Positions 30,328-39,938 of a DNA stretch of 64,000 nt are shown piece by piece; positions within the stretch are counted from its first letter, which is position 1; each line of letters begins with the position of its first letter. The position numbers and the translations under genes are program-made. This stretch comes from Halalkalibacter suaedae (GTDB lineage Bacteria; Bacillota; Bacilli; Bacillales; Bacillaceae_D). Under the pieces are notes generated by a model. That model was given only the letters and a program-made list of their open reading frames with translations, was not told the DNA's origin and ran no database searches. The stretch is from NCBI RefSeq assembly GCF_017939705.1, contig NZ_JAGKSQ010000001.1:496001-560000 (forward strand), given 5' to 3'.

Positions 30328-31614
30328 TTAACGAGGTATATATTTTAATGGATCGACCGCATTAGATTTAGCACCATTCCAGCCACCTTCATGTACTTCA
30401 AAGTGAAGATGAGCACCGAATGATTGACCTGTGTTACCCATTAATCCTATACGTTCTCCCTGTGATACACGTTGACCAGTCGAAACATCACGTCTTTCAA
30501 GATGGGCATACAATGTTGTGATTGAACGGCCATCAACAACATGTGCAATCAAAACCGTATTTCCGTAACTTGAAGAATAATAAGATCTTATAACTGTTCC
30601 GTCAGCTACAGCTACGATTGGAACATCTCCACTGCGTCCGTTTTTCCCGATATCAATACCATAATGCATTCCATTATCGAAGCTACGATAACCAAAGCCC
30701 GATGACATTCGGCCTGTTGCTGGACGAATAAATCCAGAACCTGTTGCTTCAGGAGCACTATGCACTTCATTCGATCCACGAGAGGTTGTTGATGGTTGTG
30801 CCGATTCTGAAGCCTTACGTGCTTCAGCTTCACGTTTCATACGCTCTTCATATGCAGCTAGTTCACTTTTTAATGCAGCCTCTTGAGAACGCAAAATCTC
30901 ATCAGCGTCTTCAAGTTCACCTAACTCTGCATGAAGATCATCCTCTTTCGCTTGGAGATCTGCCATTACTTTACCCTTTTCTTGACGTTGAGTCTCTAAT
31001 GTTGCCATTAATTCCTCAAGCTCAGCTAAATGACTTTCTAAATTAACGAGCTCCTGCTCAACCTGTGCTTTCGCCTCAGCTAATTGTTCTTGATCTGAAA
31101 TATGCTTGTCTAAAATATCACGATCTTGTTGAGCAATTACAGAAAGAGCACTTACACGACTAACAAAATCACTGAATGTTTTTGCACCTAAAATAACTTC
31201 TAGATAATCAACCGACCCACCAGTTTGGTACATCGTTCGAGCACGTTCTTTAAGTAATTCATCTCTCTTAGCTATACGTTCTTCAAGGATGATAATTTCT
31301 TCTTGAAGTGTTTCAATTTCTTTCTGTACAGTTGAAATCTCATCTCTTTTTTCGCGAACTTGTTGATTCGTTAGGGCTGTTTCATGATCAATTCGTTTAA
31401 TTTCATCATTTAACTCTTGTTTTTCAGCGTCGATCTTTTCAAGCTCAGCCTGAGTCTTTTCAGCCTCTCCCTGCTTCTCGGCACGCTCACCCTCAACTTC
31501 TGATATTTGTTCCTGCAGTTCACTATTCGCTAATGCATTATTTGTAAAGTTCCCACCAAACGAAGCCGATGTAATTAAAATAGCAATGGCCGTTAGCCAT
31601 ATCTTTCTTTTCAT
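30328..31614 (-). CDS. Murein hydrolase activator/M23 endopeptidase (EnvC-like), FtsEX partner
   Basis: 428-residue secreted protein. Signal peptide 1-29 (NNALA), a long coiled coil (about 30-270), and an M23 LytM domain (about 310-425). Zinc ligands are present: HYGIDIG (HxxxD) and HLHFEVHEGG (HxH), so it may be an active endopeptidase rather than a degenerate activator. The domain order equals EnvC/PcsB-type proteins, whose coiled coil is gated by FtsEX. It directly follows ftsX (22 bp), so it is the likely FtsEX-controlled wall hydrolase here. The ribosome site AGGGGGAA precedes the ATG. Confidence 0.87.
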   Translation of the reverse strand: MKRKIWLTAIAILITSASFGGNFTNNALANSELQEQISEVEGERAEKQGEAEKTQAELEKIDAEKQELNDEIKRIDHETALTNQQVREKRDEISTVQKEIETLQEEIIILEERIAKRDELLKERARTMYQTGGSVDYLEVILGAKTFSDFVSRVSALSVIAQQDRDILDKHISDQEQLAEAKAQVEQELVNLESHLAELEELMATLETQRQEKGKVMADLQAKEDDLHAELGELEDADEILRSQEAALKSELAAYEERMKREAEARKASESAQPSTTSRGSNEVHSAPEATGSGFIRPATGRMSSGFGYRSFDNGMHYGIDIGKNGRSGDVPIVAVADGTVIRSYYSSSYGNTVLIAHVVDGRSITTLYAHLERRDVSTGQRVSQGERIGLMGNTGQSFGAHLHFEVHEGGWNGAKSNAVDPLKYIPR

Positions 31615-31636
31615 ACGGTCGTTCCCCCTTATTCGA

Positions 31637-32530
31637 TTACACTCTTAAAAACTTCCGAACTGACATCATGCTTCCCCAAACACCTATAAAAGCTCCAATA
31701 GCGATTAGTAAAGCGGCAATTTGCCACATATAAGGGAAAACAGGTAATAACACAAAAAGTCTTTCAATTTGACCAACAAAGCGGTCATTTATATACGAAT
31801 AGCCAAACCCTATAATAACCGTAGGGATTAAAGCTCCGATTGTCCCAAGTAATATACCTTCAATAAAAAATGGCCAACGTATGAAACCATTCGTCGCACC
31901 GACAAGTTTCATTATTTGAATCTCTCTTTTTCTCGCAACAATTGTAAGTTTAATAGTATTAGCAATTAAAAACATCGCCGTAAACATCATACCGACCACT
32001 AAAACTAATCCAACTGTCCGGATTAAGTTCGTAACAGCAAACAGACGCTCAATCATGTCTTTCCCATAATCAATCTTCTCGATATGTGGTAGATCTTCAA
32101 TCTGATTAGCAACAGTCTCCGTTAACTGCGGGTTCGCAGCTCGGACAATAAAGGAATCGTTCAGTGGGTTTTCTTCCCCGCGAATTGATTCAAAGACAAT
32201 GCCGCCATCATCCATACTATCAATCAACTGATCTAGTCCTTCTTCTTTACCAATGAATGTAATACTTTCAACATTATTAAGCTTCTCAAGCTCTAGCCGT
32301 AATTCTTCCTGCTCATCTGCTGTGGCAGTTAGATCAATGAAAACCTTTATTTCCACATCATTTTCAATATCTGATGCGATGCTGTTTACATTCATAATTA
32401 GAAGAAGAAACACTCCAACGATCAACAGCATGATCGCAACCGCACTGATTGACGCAAAAGTCATCCAACCATTACGGACTAGATTTTTTGATCCTTCTCG
32501 GAGATGTCGGCCAACAGTTCTAAGTTTCAT
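31637..32530 (-). CDS. ftsX: Cell-division ABC transporter, permease FtsX
   Basis: 297-residue membrane protein with an N-terminal helix (about 23-45), an extracellular domain (about 48-165), and three further helices (about 170-195, 220-245 and 265-290). The cytoplasmic segment VARKREIQIMKLVGATNGFIRWPF is the FtsX signature. With FtsE it transmits an ATP signal to extracellular wall hydrolases and in Bacillus affects sporulation entry. Overlaps ftsE by 11 bases; the M23 gene follows 22 bp downstream. Confidence 0.96.
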   Translation of the reverse strand: MKLRTVGRHLREGSKNLVRNGWMTFASISAVAIMLLIVGVFLLLIMNVNSIASDIENDVEIKVFIDLTATADEQEELRLELEKLNNVESITFIGKEEGLDQLIDSMDDGGIVFESIRGEENPLNDSFIVRAANPQLTETVANQIEDLPHIEKIDYGKDMIERLFAVTNLIRTVGLVLVVGMMFTAMFLIANTIKLTIVARKREIQIMKLVGATNGFIRWPFFIEGILLGTIGALIPTVIIGFGYSYINDRFVGQIERLFVLLPVFPYMWQIAALLIAIGAFIGVWGSMMSVRKFLRV

Positions 32531-33206
32531 AACCGTAGCTCCCCCTTAATTCATCCCTTACAACTCGTCCACCCTCAATAGCAACAACACGTTTTTTGAT
32601 CGTATTAACAATGTCTTTATTATGGGTTGCCATGACAATCGTTGTACCACGGTGGTTGATATCATCTAAAATGTCCATAATTCCCCAAGCTGTGTCAGGA
32701 TCTAAGTTTCCAGTTGGCTCGTCCGCGATAAGAACCTCTGGATTATTAACAATCGCTCTTGCAATTGCCACACGTTGCTGTTCCCCGCCAGATAATTCAG
32801 TGGGTAAGAACCTTGCTTTGTTTTTGAGCATAACGATATCTAAAACATCCATTACTTTGCGTTTTATCACCGTTGGGTTCTCTTCAATAACCTCGAGAGC
32901 AAATGCAACATTTTCAAAGACTGTTAGAGATGGTAATAGTTTAAAGTCCTGAAAAACCACACCGATTTTTCGCCTCATATATGGAATTCGCTTCTCTTTC
33001 ATTTTTGCTAAATTTACGCTATCTATTAGAATGTCGCCTTTTGTTGGTTTTTCTTCACGGTACATCATTTTAATAAATGTCGATTTTCCCGCACCACTTG
33101 GTCCAACAACATAGACAAATTCACCTTTTTTAATCGTAATATTTATCCCATTAATGGCTTTAACATTATTAGGATAAGACTTCCAGACGTCTTTCATTTC
33201 AATCAC
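32520..33206 (-). CDS. ftsE: Cell-division ATP-binding protein FtsE
   Basis: 228-residue ABC ATPase. Walker A GPSGAGKST, signature LSGGEQQRVAIARA, Walker B VLIADEPTGNLD and switch histidine in VMATHNK are complete. It powers FtsX signalling. First gene of ftsE-ftsX-M23 peptidase; overlaps ftsX by 11 bases. Confidence 0.97.
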   Translation of the reverse strand: MIEMKDVWKSYPNNVKAINGINITIKKGEFVYVVGPSGAGKSTFIKMMYREEKPTKGDILIDSVNLAKMKEKRIPYMRRKIGVVFQDFKLLPSLTVFENVAFALEVIEENPTVIKRKVMDVLDIVMLKNKARFLPTELSGGEQQRVAIARAIVNNPEVLIADEPTGNLDPDTAWGIMDILDDINHRGTTIVMATHNKDIVNTIKKRVVAIEGGRVVRDELRGSYGYET

Positions 33207-33417
33207 ATTATCACATCCCTATGTGTTTCCTCATTTGGTTTAATAGTTCTAGGTGTCAGGTGGCTAATGTCTGGCTTGTCCGAAAAATACTGTTGAAAAT
33301 TATTCAATTTATGCAAGTTATGTCGTTTGCTGAAATTATTATACCATTTATTAAAATAAATGGTGGCTAAATAATGTTACAATTTCATTTCATGATCTGA
33401 CACATTATGTAAAACAT

Positions 33418-33446
33418 TAAAAAAACAGTCGAAAATTTGACTGTTT
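33418..33446 (-). terminator. Second terminator downstream of cccB
   Basis: AACAGTC/GACTGTT stem (33424-33430 with 33439-33445), followed on the minus strand by TTTTTTTAATG. It backs up the stronger hairpin at 33484-33533. Confidence 0.7.
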
Positions 33447-33483
33447 GGATGCCTTTTTTATTTGAATAACCTACTCTTTTATA

Positions 33484-33533
33484 AATAAAAGGGTTTGTCT
33501 CAAAAGTATAATGTATCCTTTTGAGACAAACCT
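33484..33533 (-). terminator. Main terminator of cccB
   Basis: GGTTTGTCTCAAAAG pairs with CTTTTGAGACAAACC in a 15-bp or longer stem. On the minus strand CCCTTTTATTTAT follows. It lies 36 bp after the cccB stop. Confidence 0.85.
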
Positions 33534-33568
33534 CAACATATTTTGGCTTTATCATAAAGCCTTTTCTG

Positions 33569-33925
33569 TTATTGGGACTTAATCCACTTCGTAAGATTTA
33601 CGGCTTCTTCTTCAGTTAAATTTTGTGGTACTTGGCTAACCATTGTACCTTGTCCTTCATGAAGAACAGTCAAAATTTCTTCCTCGGTCAATTCGGTTCC
33701 CGCTAAAGCTGGACCAACGGCACCCTGTAGGTTTTGACCATGACAGGCAATACAGCTTTTCTCATACGCTTCTTCTGCTGCAGTAGCATCAAAATCACCG
33801 GTAGCTTCTTCTCCACCCGTTGTTTCCTCCTCTACTTCCGGAGTCGTAACTTCAGGTTCTTCCTCACCAGCTCCACAACCAGTTAGAGCAACTAAAAGCC
33901 CCATTGCAATCAATAGCTTTTTCAT
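33569..33925 (-). CDS. cccB: Cytochrome c-551, lipoprotein
   Basis: 118-residue membrane-anchored class I c-type cytochrome. Lipobox ALTGC with C17, an acidic linker (20-50; many Glu/Thr), then the heme site C58-x-x-C61-H62 and a likely axial methionine in GTMVSQVP. It carries electrons to the terminal oxidase on the outer membrane face. The ATG at 33925 follows GGGGGGAG by four bases. The place next to ftsE matches B. subtilis cccB. Confidence 0.93.
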   Translation of the reverse strand: MKKLLIAMGLLVALTGCGAGEEEPEVTTPEVEEETTGGEEATGDFDATAAEEAYEKSCIACHGQNLQGAVGPALAGTELTEEEILTVLHEGQGTMVSQVPQNLTEEEAVNLTKWIKSQ

Positions 33926-34067
33926 TTTTCTCCCCCCTCTCACTTTTTATCAAGGAGTTTCCTCCAAGCACAGTATAATGAAAGCTTTCCTGTTTTACGC
34001 TTTTTAACACCCAATCTACATTCTCTTAATATAGAAATAGTTGATGAACATTTTGCCCACCAAGAGG

Positions 34068-34095
34068 TGTCACAACACTTTACAATATTGTGACA
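34068..34095. repeat. Inverted repeat TGTCACAA/TTGTGACA
   Basis: Perfect 8-bp arms separated by 12 bases, just after the yvjA stop and about 140 bp before cccB. It has no T tract, so it is a weak terminator at best; it could be an operator. Confidence 0.4.
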
Positions 34096-34144
34096 GAGAG
34101 TGTTATCAAGACTATCCTATCCAATAAGGGGAGAAATCATTCAA

Positions 34145-34993
34145 TTAGGCTCTCTTGAATCCTTCACCAAGAACCTCTGTCGCATTTGTTACTACTACAA
34201 ATGCTTTTGGGTCAACCTTCTGAACAACTTGTTTTAGCTTTGTCACTTCATTTTGATTAACAACACACATTAACACATCACGTTCCTGCTCTGTATATCC
34301 ACCATAGCCGCTTAGTCTCGTAACGCCGCGGTCAATTTCGTTCAAGATCCGCTCCTGAACATCCTCCTGATGGTTTGAAATAATATAAGCGACCTTTGCA
34401 TAACCAACACCCATTTGGACGACATCAATTGTTTTACCTGTTACAAATAAACTAATTAGTGCATAAAGAGCAAGTTCAAGTCCAAACACCACTCCTGAGG
34501 TAATAACAATAAATCCATCCATCATAAATACACCTGCACCTAAAGAAACACCGGTATACTTCTGAATGATTTGTGCTGCCAGGTCGGTCCCACCTGTGCT
34601 TGCACTTGCCCTAAAAACGAGTCCAAGACCTAGTCCGACACCGATTCCTCCGAACAATGCCCCAAGTAACGGATCCTCAAATCCGACAGACCAATTTCGT
34701 GTTACCAGCACAACCAATGGTAAAAATGCCGTCCCGACAAGTGTCTTGATTCCATACTTAAATCCGCCAAGTAAAATAATGCCAATAATAAAAAGAGGAA
34801 TATTAAAAGACCATTGTGTAAATGCTGGTTCAAAGCCAAAAACGTACGCGAGAATCGTACTAAGCCCACTGACTCCCCCAGAGGCTATTTTATTTGGTAG
34901 TAAAAATAAGTTAAATGCCATCGCCACAATCGCTGAACCACTCAAAATATATGTATAATCGATAATCCCCTGCATTAAACGACTTGGCGGCAT
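34145..34993 (-). CDS. yvjA: YitT-family membrane protein YvjA (DUF2179)
   Basis: 282-residue YitT/DUF161 membrane protein with about five to six helices (residues 12-200) and a C-terminal cytoplasmic DUF2179 domain (about 205-282; YGGYTEQERDVLMCVVNQNEV). The glycine-rich GGIGVGLGLGLVFRASASTGGTD region is typical. Function unknown. Two starts are possible: ATG at 34993, seven bases after a perfect AAGGAG, and ATG at 35014; I prefer the first. Synteny with B. subtilis yvjA, between cccB and prfB. Confidence 0.85.
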   Translation of the reverse strand: MPPSRLMQGIIDYTYILSGSAIVAMAFNLFLLPNKIASGGVSGLSTILAYVFGFEPAFTQWSFNIPLFIIGIILLGGFKYGIKTLVGTAFLPLVVLVTRNWSVGFEDPLLGALFGGIGVGLGLGLVFRASASTGGTDLAAQIIQKYTGVSLGAGVFMMDGFIVITSGVVFGLELALYALISLFVTGKTIDVVQMGVGYAKVAYIISNHQEDVQERILNEIDRGVTRLSGYGGYTEQERDVLMCVVNQNEVTKLKQVVQKVDPKAFVVVTNATEVLGEGFKRA

Positions 34994-35206
34994 CTGCCTT
35001 CTCCTTACCTTCATAAAAACTCACACTCCCTACTCTACTCATAATCCTTGCGTAGTATAGCACTAGCCCAAGTTCCTTGTAAACGAGACTCCTGTACATC
35101 GGCAAAGGACTAAAGAGTAAGTACTCAAAGCTTATTATTGGTGGAAATGAGTTAATTATTAATGGTCGTTGTTTGTTCAATGGTGAATGAAGTATTTAAT
35201 GCAGGT

Positions 35207-35973
35207 GATCGCACTTGCTTATGAGCGGATTCTGCTTCTTTATGAGCCGGATTTACTCTTTTATGAGCCGGATCTGACTAGTTATGAGCCGATTTCTCAA
35301 CTTTATGAGCCGCACCCAATTGGCTGGCTTTTTATTCACTATATTCGTCCTATAAAATCATCTAGCTAATTGAAATTCCAGCCACATCCCCAACCTTTTC
35401 AAAGATGCAGATCGCCTCACCCCTCATTGCAGCTTCTTACCGAGGATGATCGCACTTGCTTATGAGCGGATTCTGCTTCTTTATGAGCCGGATTTACTCT
35501 TTTATGAGCCGGATCTGACTAGTTATGAGCCGATTTCTCAACTTTATGAGCGGCACCCAATTGGCTGGCTTTTTATTCACTATATTCGTCCTATAAAATC
35601 ATCTAGCTAATTGAAATTCCAGCCACATCCCAACCTTTTCAAAGATGCAGACCTCCTCACCCCTCATTGCAGCTTCTTACCGAGGATGATCGCACATGCT
35701 TATGAGCGACTTCTGCTTCCTTATGAGCGTGATTTACTCTTTTATGAGCCGGATCTGACTAGTTATGAGCCGATTTCTCAACTTTATGAGCGGCATCCAA
35801 TTGGCTGGCTTTTTATTCACTATGTTCGTCCTATAAAATCATCTAGCTAATTGAAATTCCAGCCACATCCCAACCTTTTCAAAGATGCAGACCTCCTCAC
35901 CCCTCATTGCAGCTTCTTACCGAGGATGATCGCACATGCTTATGAGCGGATTCTGCTTCTTTATGAGCCGCAC
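35207..35973. repeat. 240-bp tandem array with internal 21-bp repeats
   Basis: Units begin GATCGCAC at 35207, 35448, 35688 and 35928 (periods 241, 240 and 240 bp); the fourth is truncated and internally deleted. Each full unit holds five consecutive 21-bp repeats of the form TTATGAGCCGGAT plus eight variable bases, then a unique-like tail with CCAATTGGCTGGCTTTTTAT and CCTCATTGCAGCTTCTTACC. Units differ at only a few bases. The 21-bp period keeps a frame open (Tyr-Glu-Pro/Arg every seven residues), but no ribosome site is seen. Confidence 0.9.
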
Positions 35974-36013
35974 CCGCATCTACACCTAGTCCATCCCACC
36001 CATCAAGCAAAAC

Positions 36014-36042
36014 AAAAACCCCTCCACATATAACGGAGAGGT
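36014..36042 (-). terminator. Rho-independent terminator of prfB
   Basis: On the minus strand ACCTCTCC pairs with GGAGGGGT (one G-U) and is followed by TTTTTG. It lies 11 bases after the prfB stop. Confidence 0.85.
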
Positions 36043-36052
36043 CCATTCATTC

Positions 36053-37163
36053 TTATGAGGATTTGCCCATAGATTGGCGGAGGTAGGCGTCGATGAATCC
36101 GTCCAAGTCGCCATCCATCACGCCATTGGTATTTCCAATTTCAAAGTTAGTGCGGTGGTCTTTTACCATGCTGTATGGGTGGAAGACGTAGGATCGAATC
36201 TGGCTTCCCCAGCCGATATCCTTTTGCTCGCCGCGAATTTCCGCAAGCTCTTGCTCCTGCTCTTCAATTCTTAGTTGGTAGAGCTTTGCTTTCATCATTT
36301 TCATTGCTTGTTCACGGTTCTTAATTTGTGAACGTTCACTTTGGCATGTCACAACCGTATTAGTCGGTAAGTGTGTGATTCGAACTGCAGAATCCGTTGT
36401 GTTGATATGCTGACCGCCGGCACCACTCGCTCGGTACGTATCAATTTTTAGATCCTCTGGAGAAATGTCGATCACGACACTATCATCAAGCTCTGGCATT
36501 ATTTCACACGAAACAAAGGATGTATGACGACGACCCGATGAATCGAATGGTGAAATCCGCACTAAGCGGTGAACGCCTTTTTCCGCCTTTAAATAACCGT
36601 AGGCGTTATGACCTTTGATGAGTAGTGTGACACTTTTCACTCCAGCTTCATCTCCTGGAAGATAATCCATTGTCTCAACTTTAAAGCCACGATGCTCGGC
36701 CCAACGTGTATACATTCTTAAGAGCATCGATGCCCAGTCCTGAGACTCGGTTCCACCAGCACCTGGATGTAATTCAAGAATGGCATTATTTTTGTCATAT
36801 GGCTCACTAAGTAAGAGCTGCAATTCAAATTCACTGACAGCCTTTGACAGTTGTTTGACACCTTGCTCTAACTCTTTTTGGAGCTCATCATCCGCTTCCT
36901 CTTTGACAAGATCATAAGACACTTCTAAATCTTGAAATTCAGCATCTAGATCAAGGAAAGTATTTACAGATTCCTTTAATACATTGCTTTCATTAATAAC
37001 GACTTGGGCAGCCTCTTGATTATTCCAAAAGGAAGGGTCTGTCATCTTTTCTTCTAGCTCTGCGATCCGCTCTTGCTTTTCATCGAGGTCAAAGAGACCC
37101 CCTAAATTCAGTTAGTCGTTTTGCTATTTGTGCTAGTTCTTGCTTTACCTCTACTAATTCCAT
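36053..37163 (-). CDS. prfB: Peptide chain release factor 2, with programmed +1 frameshift
   Basis: RF2 for UAA and UGA codons, 369 residues after frameshifting. The zero frame starts at ATG 37163 and meets UGA at 37091-37089 as codon 25; the context AGGGGG-TCT-CTT-TGA-C is the classical shift site with an internal Shine-Dalgarno. Skipping one base gives GAC and the rest of RF2 to 36053. The class motif SPFDSSGRR and catalytic [15 protein letters not shown] are intact. Low RF2 favours the shift, so the gene regulates itself. It is 67 bp downstream of secA, as in B. subtilis. Anyone reading only open frames would call it truncated at 37045. Confidence 0.97.
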
Positions 37164-37180
37164 CTGCCTCACCTGTGCCA

Positions 37181-37207
37181 TAGCCTACCTAAAAGTTGCA
37201 GTAGGCT
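37181..37207 (-). other. Hairpin between secA and prfB
   Basis: AGCCTAC and GTAGGCT (7 bp) pair around a 13-base loop in the 67-bp gap. No U tract follows, so secA and prfB are probably still cotranscribed; it may be a processing or attenuation stem. Confidence 0.45.
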
Positions 37208-37230
37208 AACCTTTCTTTAAATATATGAGC

Positions 37231-39741
37231 TTATGCTCCACAACAATTCTTATGCTTCTTGCCACTTCCACACGTACATTCATCATTACGTCCAACAGAT
37301 ACACCTTTTCGAATTGGCTTTTTCTTTTTAGGCGCTTCTTCTGTACTTTGTTGAACAGCCTTACCTTCAGCTACTTTTTGACGTTCTAGGTTTTGTTGAA
37401 CCTGTGCCTTCATAATGTACATTGCGACTTCTTCTTCAATTGAAGCAATCATTGCTTCAAACATTTCGAAGCCTTCAAAACGATATTCACGTAATGGATC
37501 GATTTGTCCATATGCACGAAGATGGATTCCTTGGCGAAGCTGGTCCATTTGATCAATATGATTCATCCATTTGCGGTCAACAGTCCGAAGCATAATAACC
37601 TTTTCAAACTCACGCATATGCTCTGGTGTAAACTGCTCTTCTTTTTTGTTATAATCAGCAGTAATTTTCGCAGTAATTAATTCAATCATTTCTTCAGGGT
37701 CCTTGCCTTTCAACTCAGACTCTGTAATATCCTCTTCGACAAGCAAGTTAGCTTTGATGTAGTTAACGATTGCACTTAAATCCCAATCCTCATGTACCTC
37801 TGCTTCAGGTGTGTGCAAACGAACCGTACGCTCAATAACTGACTTGATCATGTTCTCAACAATGTCACGAAGATTTTCGGACTCAAGAACCTCAAGTCGC
37901 TGCTTGTAAATAATCTCACGTTGCTCACGCATGACATCATCATATTGGAGGATTTGCTTACGAGCATCGAAGTTATTACCCTCGACTCGCTTCTGAGCTG
38001 TCTCAACCGCACGGGATACAAGCTTACTCTCAATCGGTTGGTCCTCTTCCATGCCTAGACGTTCCATCATCGCTCGCATATTATCCGATCCGAAGCGACG
38101 CATCAATTCATCTTCCATTGATAAGTAGAACTGAGTTGAACCCGGGTCTCCTTGACGACCAGCACGCCCACGTAACTGATTATCAATCCGACGACTTTCA
38201 TGGCGTTCTGTACCTAATACATGAAGCCCACCTAGTTCTAGCACACCTTCACCAAGCTTAATATCTGTACCACGACCAGCCATGTTCGTTGCGATCGTTA
38301 CCGCACCTTTTTGGCCAGCGTTTTCAATAATCTCTGCCTCACGTTCATGATTTTTCGCGTTTAAGACATGGTGCGGAATTTTCCGCTTATTTAATAATGA
38401 AGAAACCAGCTCAGATGTTTCAACACTCACAGTACCAACAAGCACTGGCTGTCCTTTTTTGTGAAGCTCTTCAATCTCTTTAACAACCGCTCTAAACTTA
38501 GCTTCCATTGTTTTAAAGATTAAATCAGCATGATCATCACGAGCGATTGGCTTGTTCGTTGGAATGACCATAACATCCATCCCGTAAATATTACGGAATT
38601 CCTCTTCCTCTGTTTTCGCTGTACCTGTCATCCCAGCAAGCTTTTGATAGCGGCGGAAATAGTTTTGGAATGTAATCGATGCAAGTGTCATACTTTCCTT
38701 TTGGATCTGCATTCCTTCTTTTGCCTCAATCGCTTGGTGAAGTCCGTCACTATAACGACGTCCCTTCATTAGGCGACCAGTAAATTGGTCAACAATCACT
38801 ACTTCGCCATCTTCAATTACATAATCAGCATCACGCTGCATAACAACATGTGCCTTTAGCGATTGATTTAAATGGTGATTTAGTTGAACATGCTTTTGAT
38901 CGTATAAATTCTCAATTCCAAATGCACGTTCAGATTTGTTAACCCCTTCTTCTGTAAGCTGAACATTCTTTGTCTTTTCATCGAATGTATAGTCCTCTTC
39001 CTTCTTTAGAATTCGAATAAAGGAATTCGCTTGTTGGTAGAGCTGTGTTGAGCGTTCAACAGACCCCGAAATAATAAGCGGTGTTCTCGCTTCATCAACT
39101 AGGATCGAATCGACTTCATCGACAAGAGCAAAATGAAGAGGTCGTTGTACCATTTGTTCTTTGTACAACACCATATTGTCACGCAAATAGTCAAAACCTA
39201 ACTCGTTATTTGTGCTATACGTTACATCAGCAGCATAGGCGTTTTGCTTGTCTTCTTTTGATAAATTCGATTCATTTAAGCCAACCGTTAATCCAAGAAA
39301 GCTAAACAGTGCTCCCATTGTTTCGCAGTCACGACGTGCAAGGTATTCGTTCACTGTTACAACATGTACACCTTTTTCTGTGATTGCATTGAGGTATACG
39401 GGTAGGGTTCCAACTAACGTTTTCCCTTCCCCTGTTTTCATCTCGGCTATATTCCCTTGGTGAAGGGCAATCGCACCAAGTAACTGAACAGGGTATGGTG
39501 TCATATGTAGTACACGTGTAGATGCTTCACGAACGACTGCGAATGCTTCTACAAGCATCTTATCAACGCTTTCGCCATTTCTATATCGTTGCTTGAATTC
39601 TTCTGTTTTTTGACGAAGGTCGTTATCAGAAAGTCTCTTCATCTCTGGGGCTAACGCTTCTATTTCCTCAACTAGCTTCTCATTCTTTTTTAGTTGACGC
39701 TGGCTCGGGTCTCCAATTACTTTCTTTAATAAACCTAACAT
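37231..39741 (-). CDS. secA: Preprotein translocase ATPase SecA
   Basis: 836-residue motor of the Sec pathway. Walker A MKTGEGKT, Walker [16 protein letters not shown], the helicase motif [21 protein letters not shown] and the C-terminal zinc-binding tail ([13 protein letters not shown]), which contacts SecB or lipids, are intact. The start is the ATG at 39741 ([11 protein letters not shown]), nine bases after GAGAGG; the frame is open further upstream without a ribosome site. Full length for Bacillus SecA1. Cotranscription with prfB is likely. Confidence 0.97.
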   Translation of the reverse strand: MLGLLKKVIGDPSQRQLKKNEKLVEEIEALAPEMKRLSDNDLRQKTEEFKQRYRNGESVDKMLVEAFAVVREASTRVLHMTPYPVQLLGAIALHQGNIAEMKTGEGKTLVGTLPVYLNAITEKGVHVVTVNEYLARRDCETMGALFSFLGLTVGLNESNLSKEDKQNAYAADVTYSTNNELGFDYLRDNMVLYKEQMVQRPLHFALVDEVDSILVDEARTPLIISGSVERSTQLYQQANSFIRILKKEEDYTFDEKTKNVQLTEEGVNKSERAFGIENLYDQKHVQLNHHLNQSLKAHVVMQRDADYVIEDGEVVIVDQFTGRLMKGRRYSDGLHQAIEAKEGMQIQKESMTLASITFQNYFRRYQKLAGMTGTAKTEEEEFRNIYGMDVMVIPTNKPIARDDHADLIFKTMEAKFRAVVKEIEELHKKGQPVLVGTVSVETSELVSSLLNKRKIPHHVLNAKNHEREAEIIENAGQKGAVTIATNMAGRGTDIKLGEGVLELGGLHVLGTERHESRRIDNQLRGRAGRQGDPGSTQFYLSMEDELMRRFGSDNMRAMMERLGMEEDQPIESKLVSRAVETAQKRVEGNNFDARKQILQYDDVMREQREIIYKQRLEVLESENLRDIVENMIKSVIERTVRLHTPEAEVHEDWDLSAIVNYIKANLLVEEDITESELKGKDPEEMIELITAKITADYNKKEEQFTPEHMREFEKVIMLRTVDRKWMNHIDQMDQLRQGIHLRAYGQIDPLREYRFEGFEMFEAMIASIEEEVAMYIMKAQVQQNLERQKVAEGKAVQQSTEEAPKKKKPIRKGVSVGRNDECTCGSGKKHKNCCGA

Positions 39742-39806
39742 CGTATTCGTCCTCTCTTCTTTCAGCTCGACTTGATCGAGCATGAAGCATTTATCCACTG
39801 TTTTTA

Positions 39807-39835
39807 ATTTTATCAATAAATAGCAGGTCTTACAA
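39807..39835 (-). promoter_or_regulatory. Candidate sigmaA promoter of secA
   Basis: On the minus strand TTGTAA (39835-39830), 17-bp spacer ending TGA, and TAAAAT (39812-39807); about 65 bp before the secA start. Confidence 0.5.
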
Positions 39836-39938
39836 GATCAGGACTCTTGACAAATCGTGTATCATTTATTGTCTTTGTGAAATATTATGTCTTTCTCCTC
39901 TGTCTACTTGCATACAGTAGTGCTGAGGGGGGAAGCCA

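Larger units (their letters stand above)
33207..33568. other. Intergenic region between ftsE and cccB
   Basis: 362 bp that hold two consecutive minus-strand terminators for cccB (33418-33446 and 33484-33533) and the ftsE upstream region (33207-33400), in which no strong promoter hexamers were identified. Confidence 0.65.
34994..36052. other. Repeat-filled intergenic region between yvjA and prfB
   Basis: About 1.06 kb without a credible gene. Bases 34994-35206 hold the yvjA upstream region. A tandem array fills 35207-35973 and the prfB terminator is at 36014-36042. Confidence 0.75.

Noticed and set aside
34068-34095. Rex or FNR site before cccB
   Set aside because: The dyad TGTCACAA-N12-TTGTGACA has the half-sites in the wrong orientation and spacing for both; kept only as an inverted repeat.
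35611-36033. Open frames of about 60-80 codons in the 240-bp array (Tyr-Glu-Pro heptads)
   Set aside because: No ribosome site, each ends within a repeat unit, and openness follows from the repeat period being a multiple of three; treated as repeat DNA.
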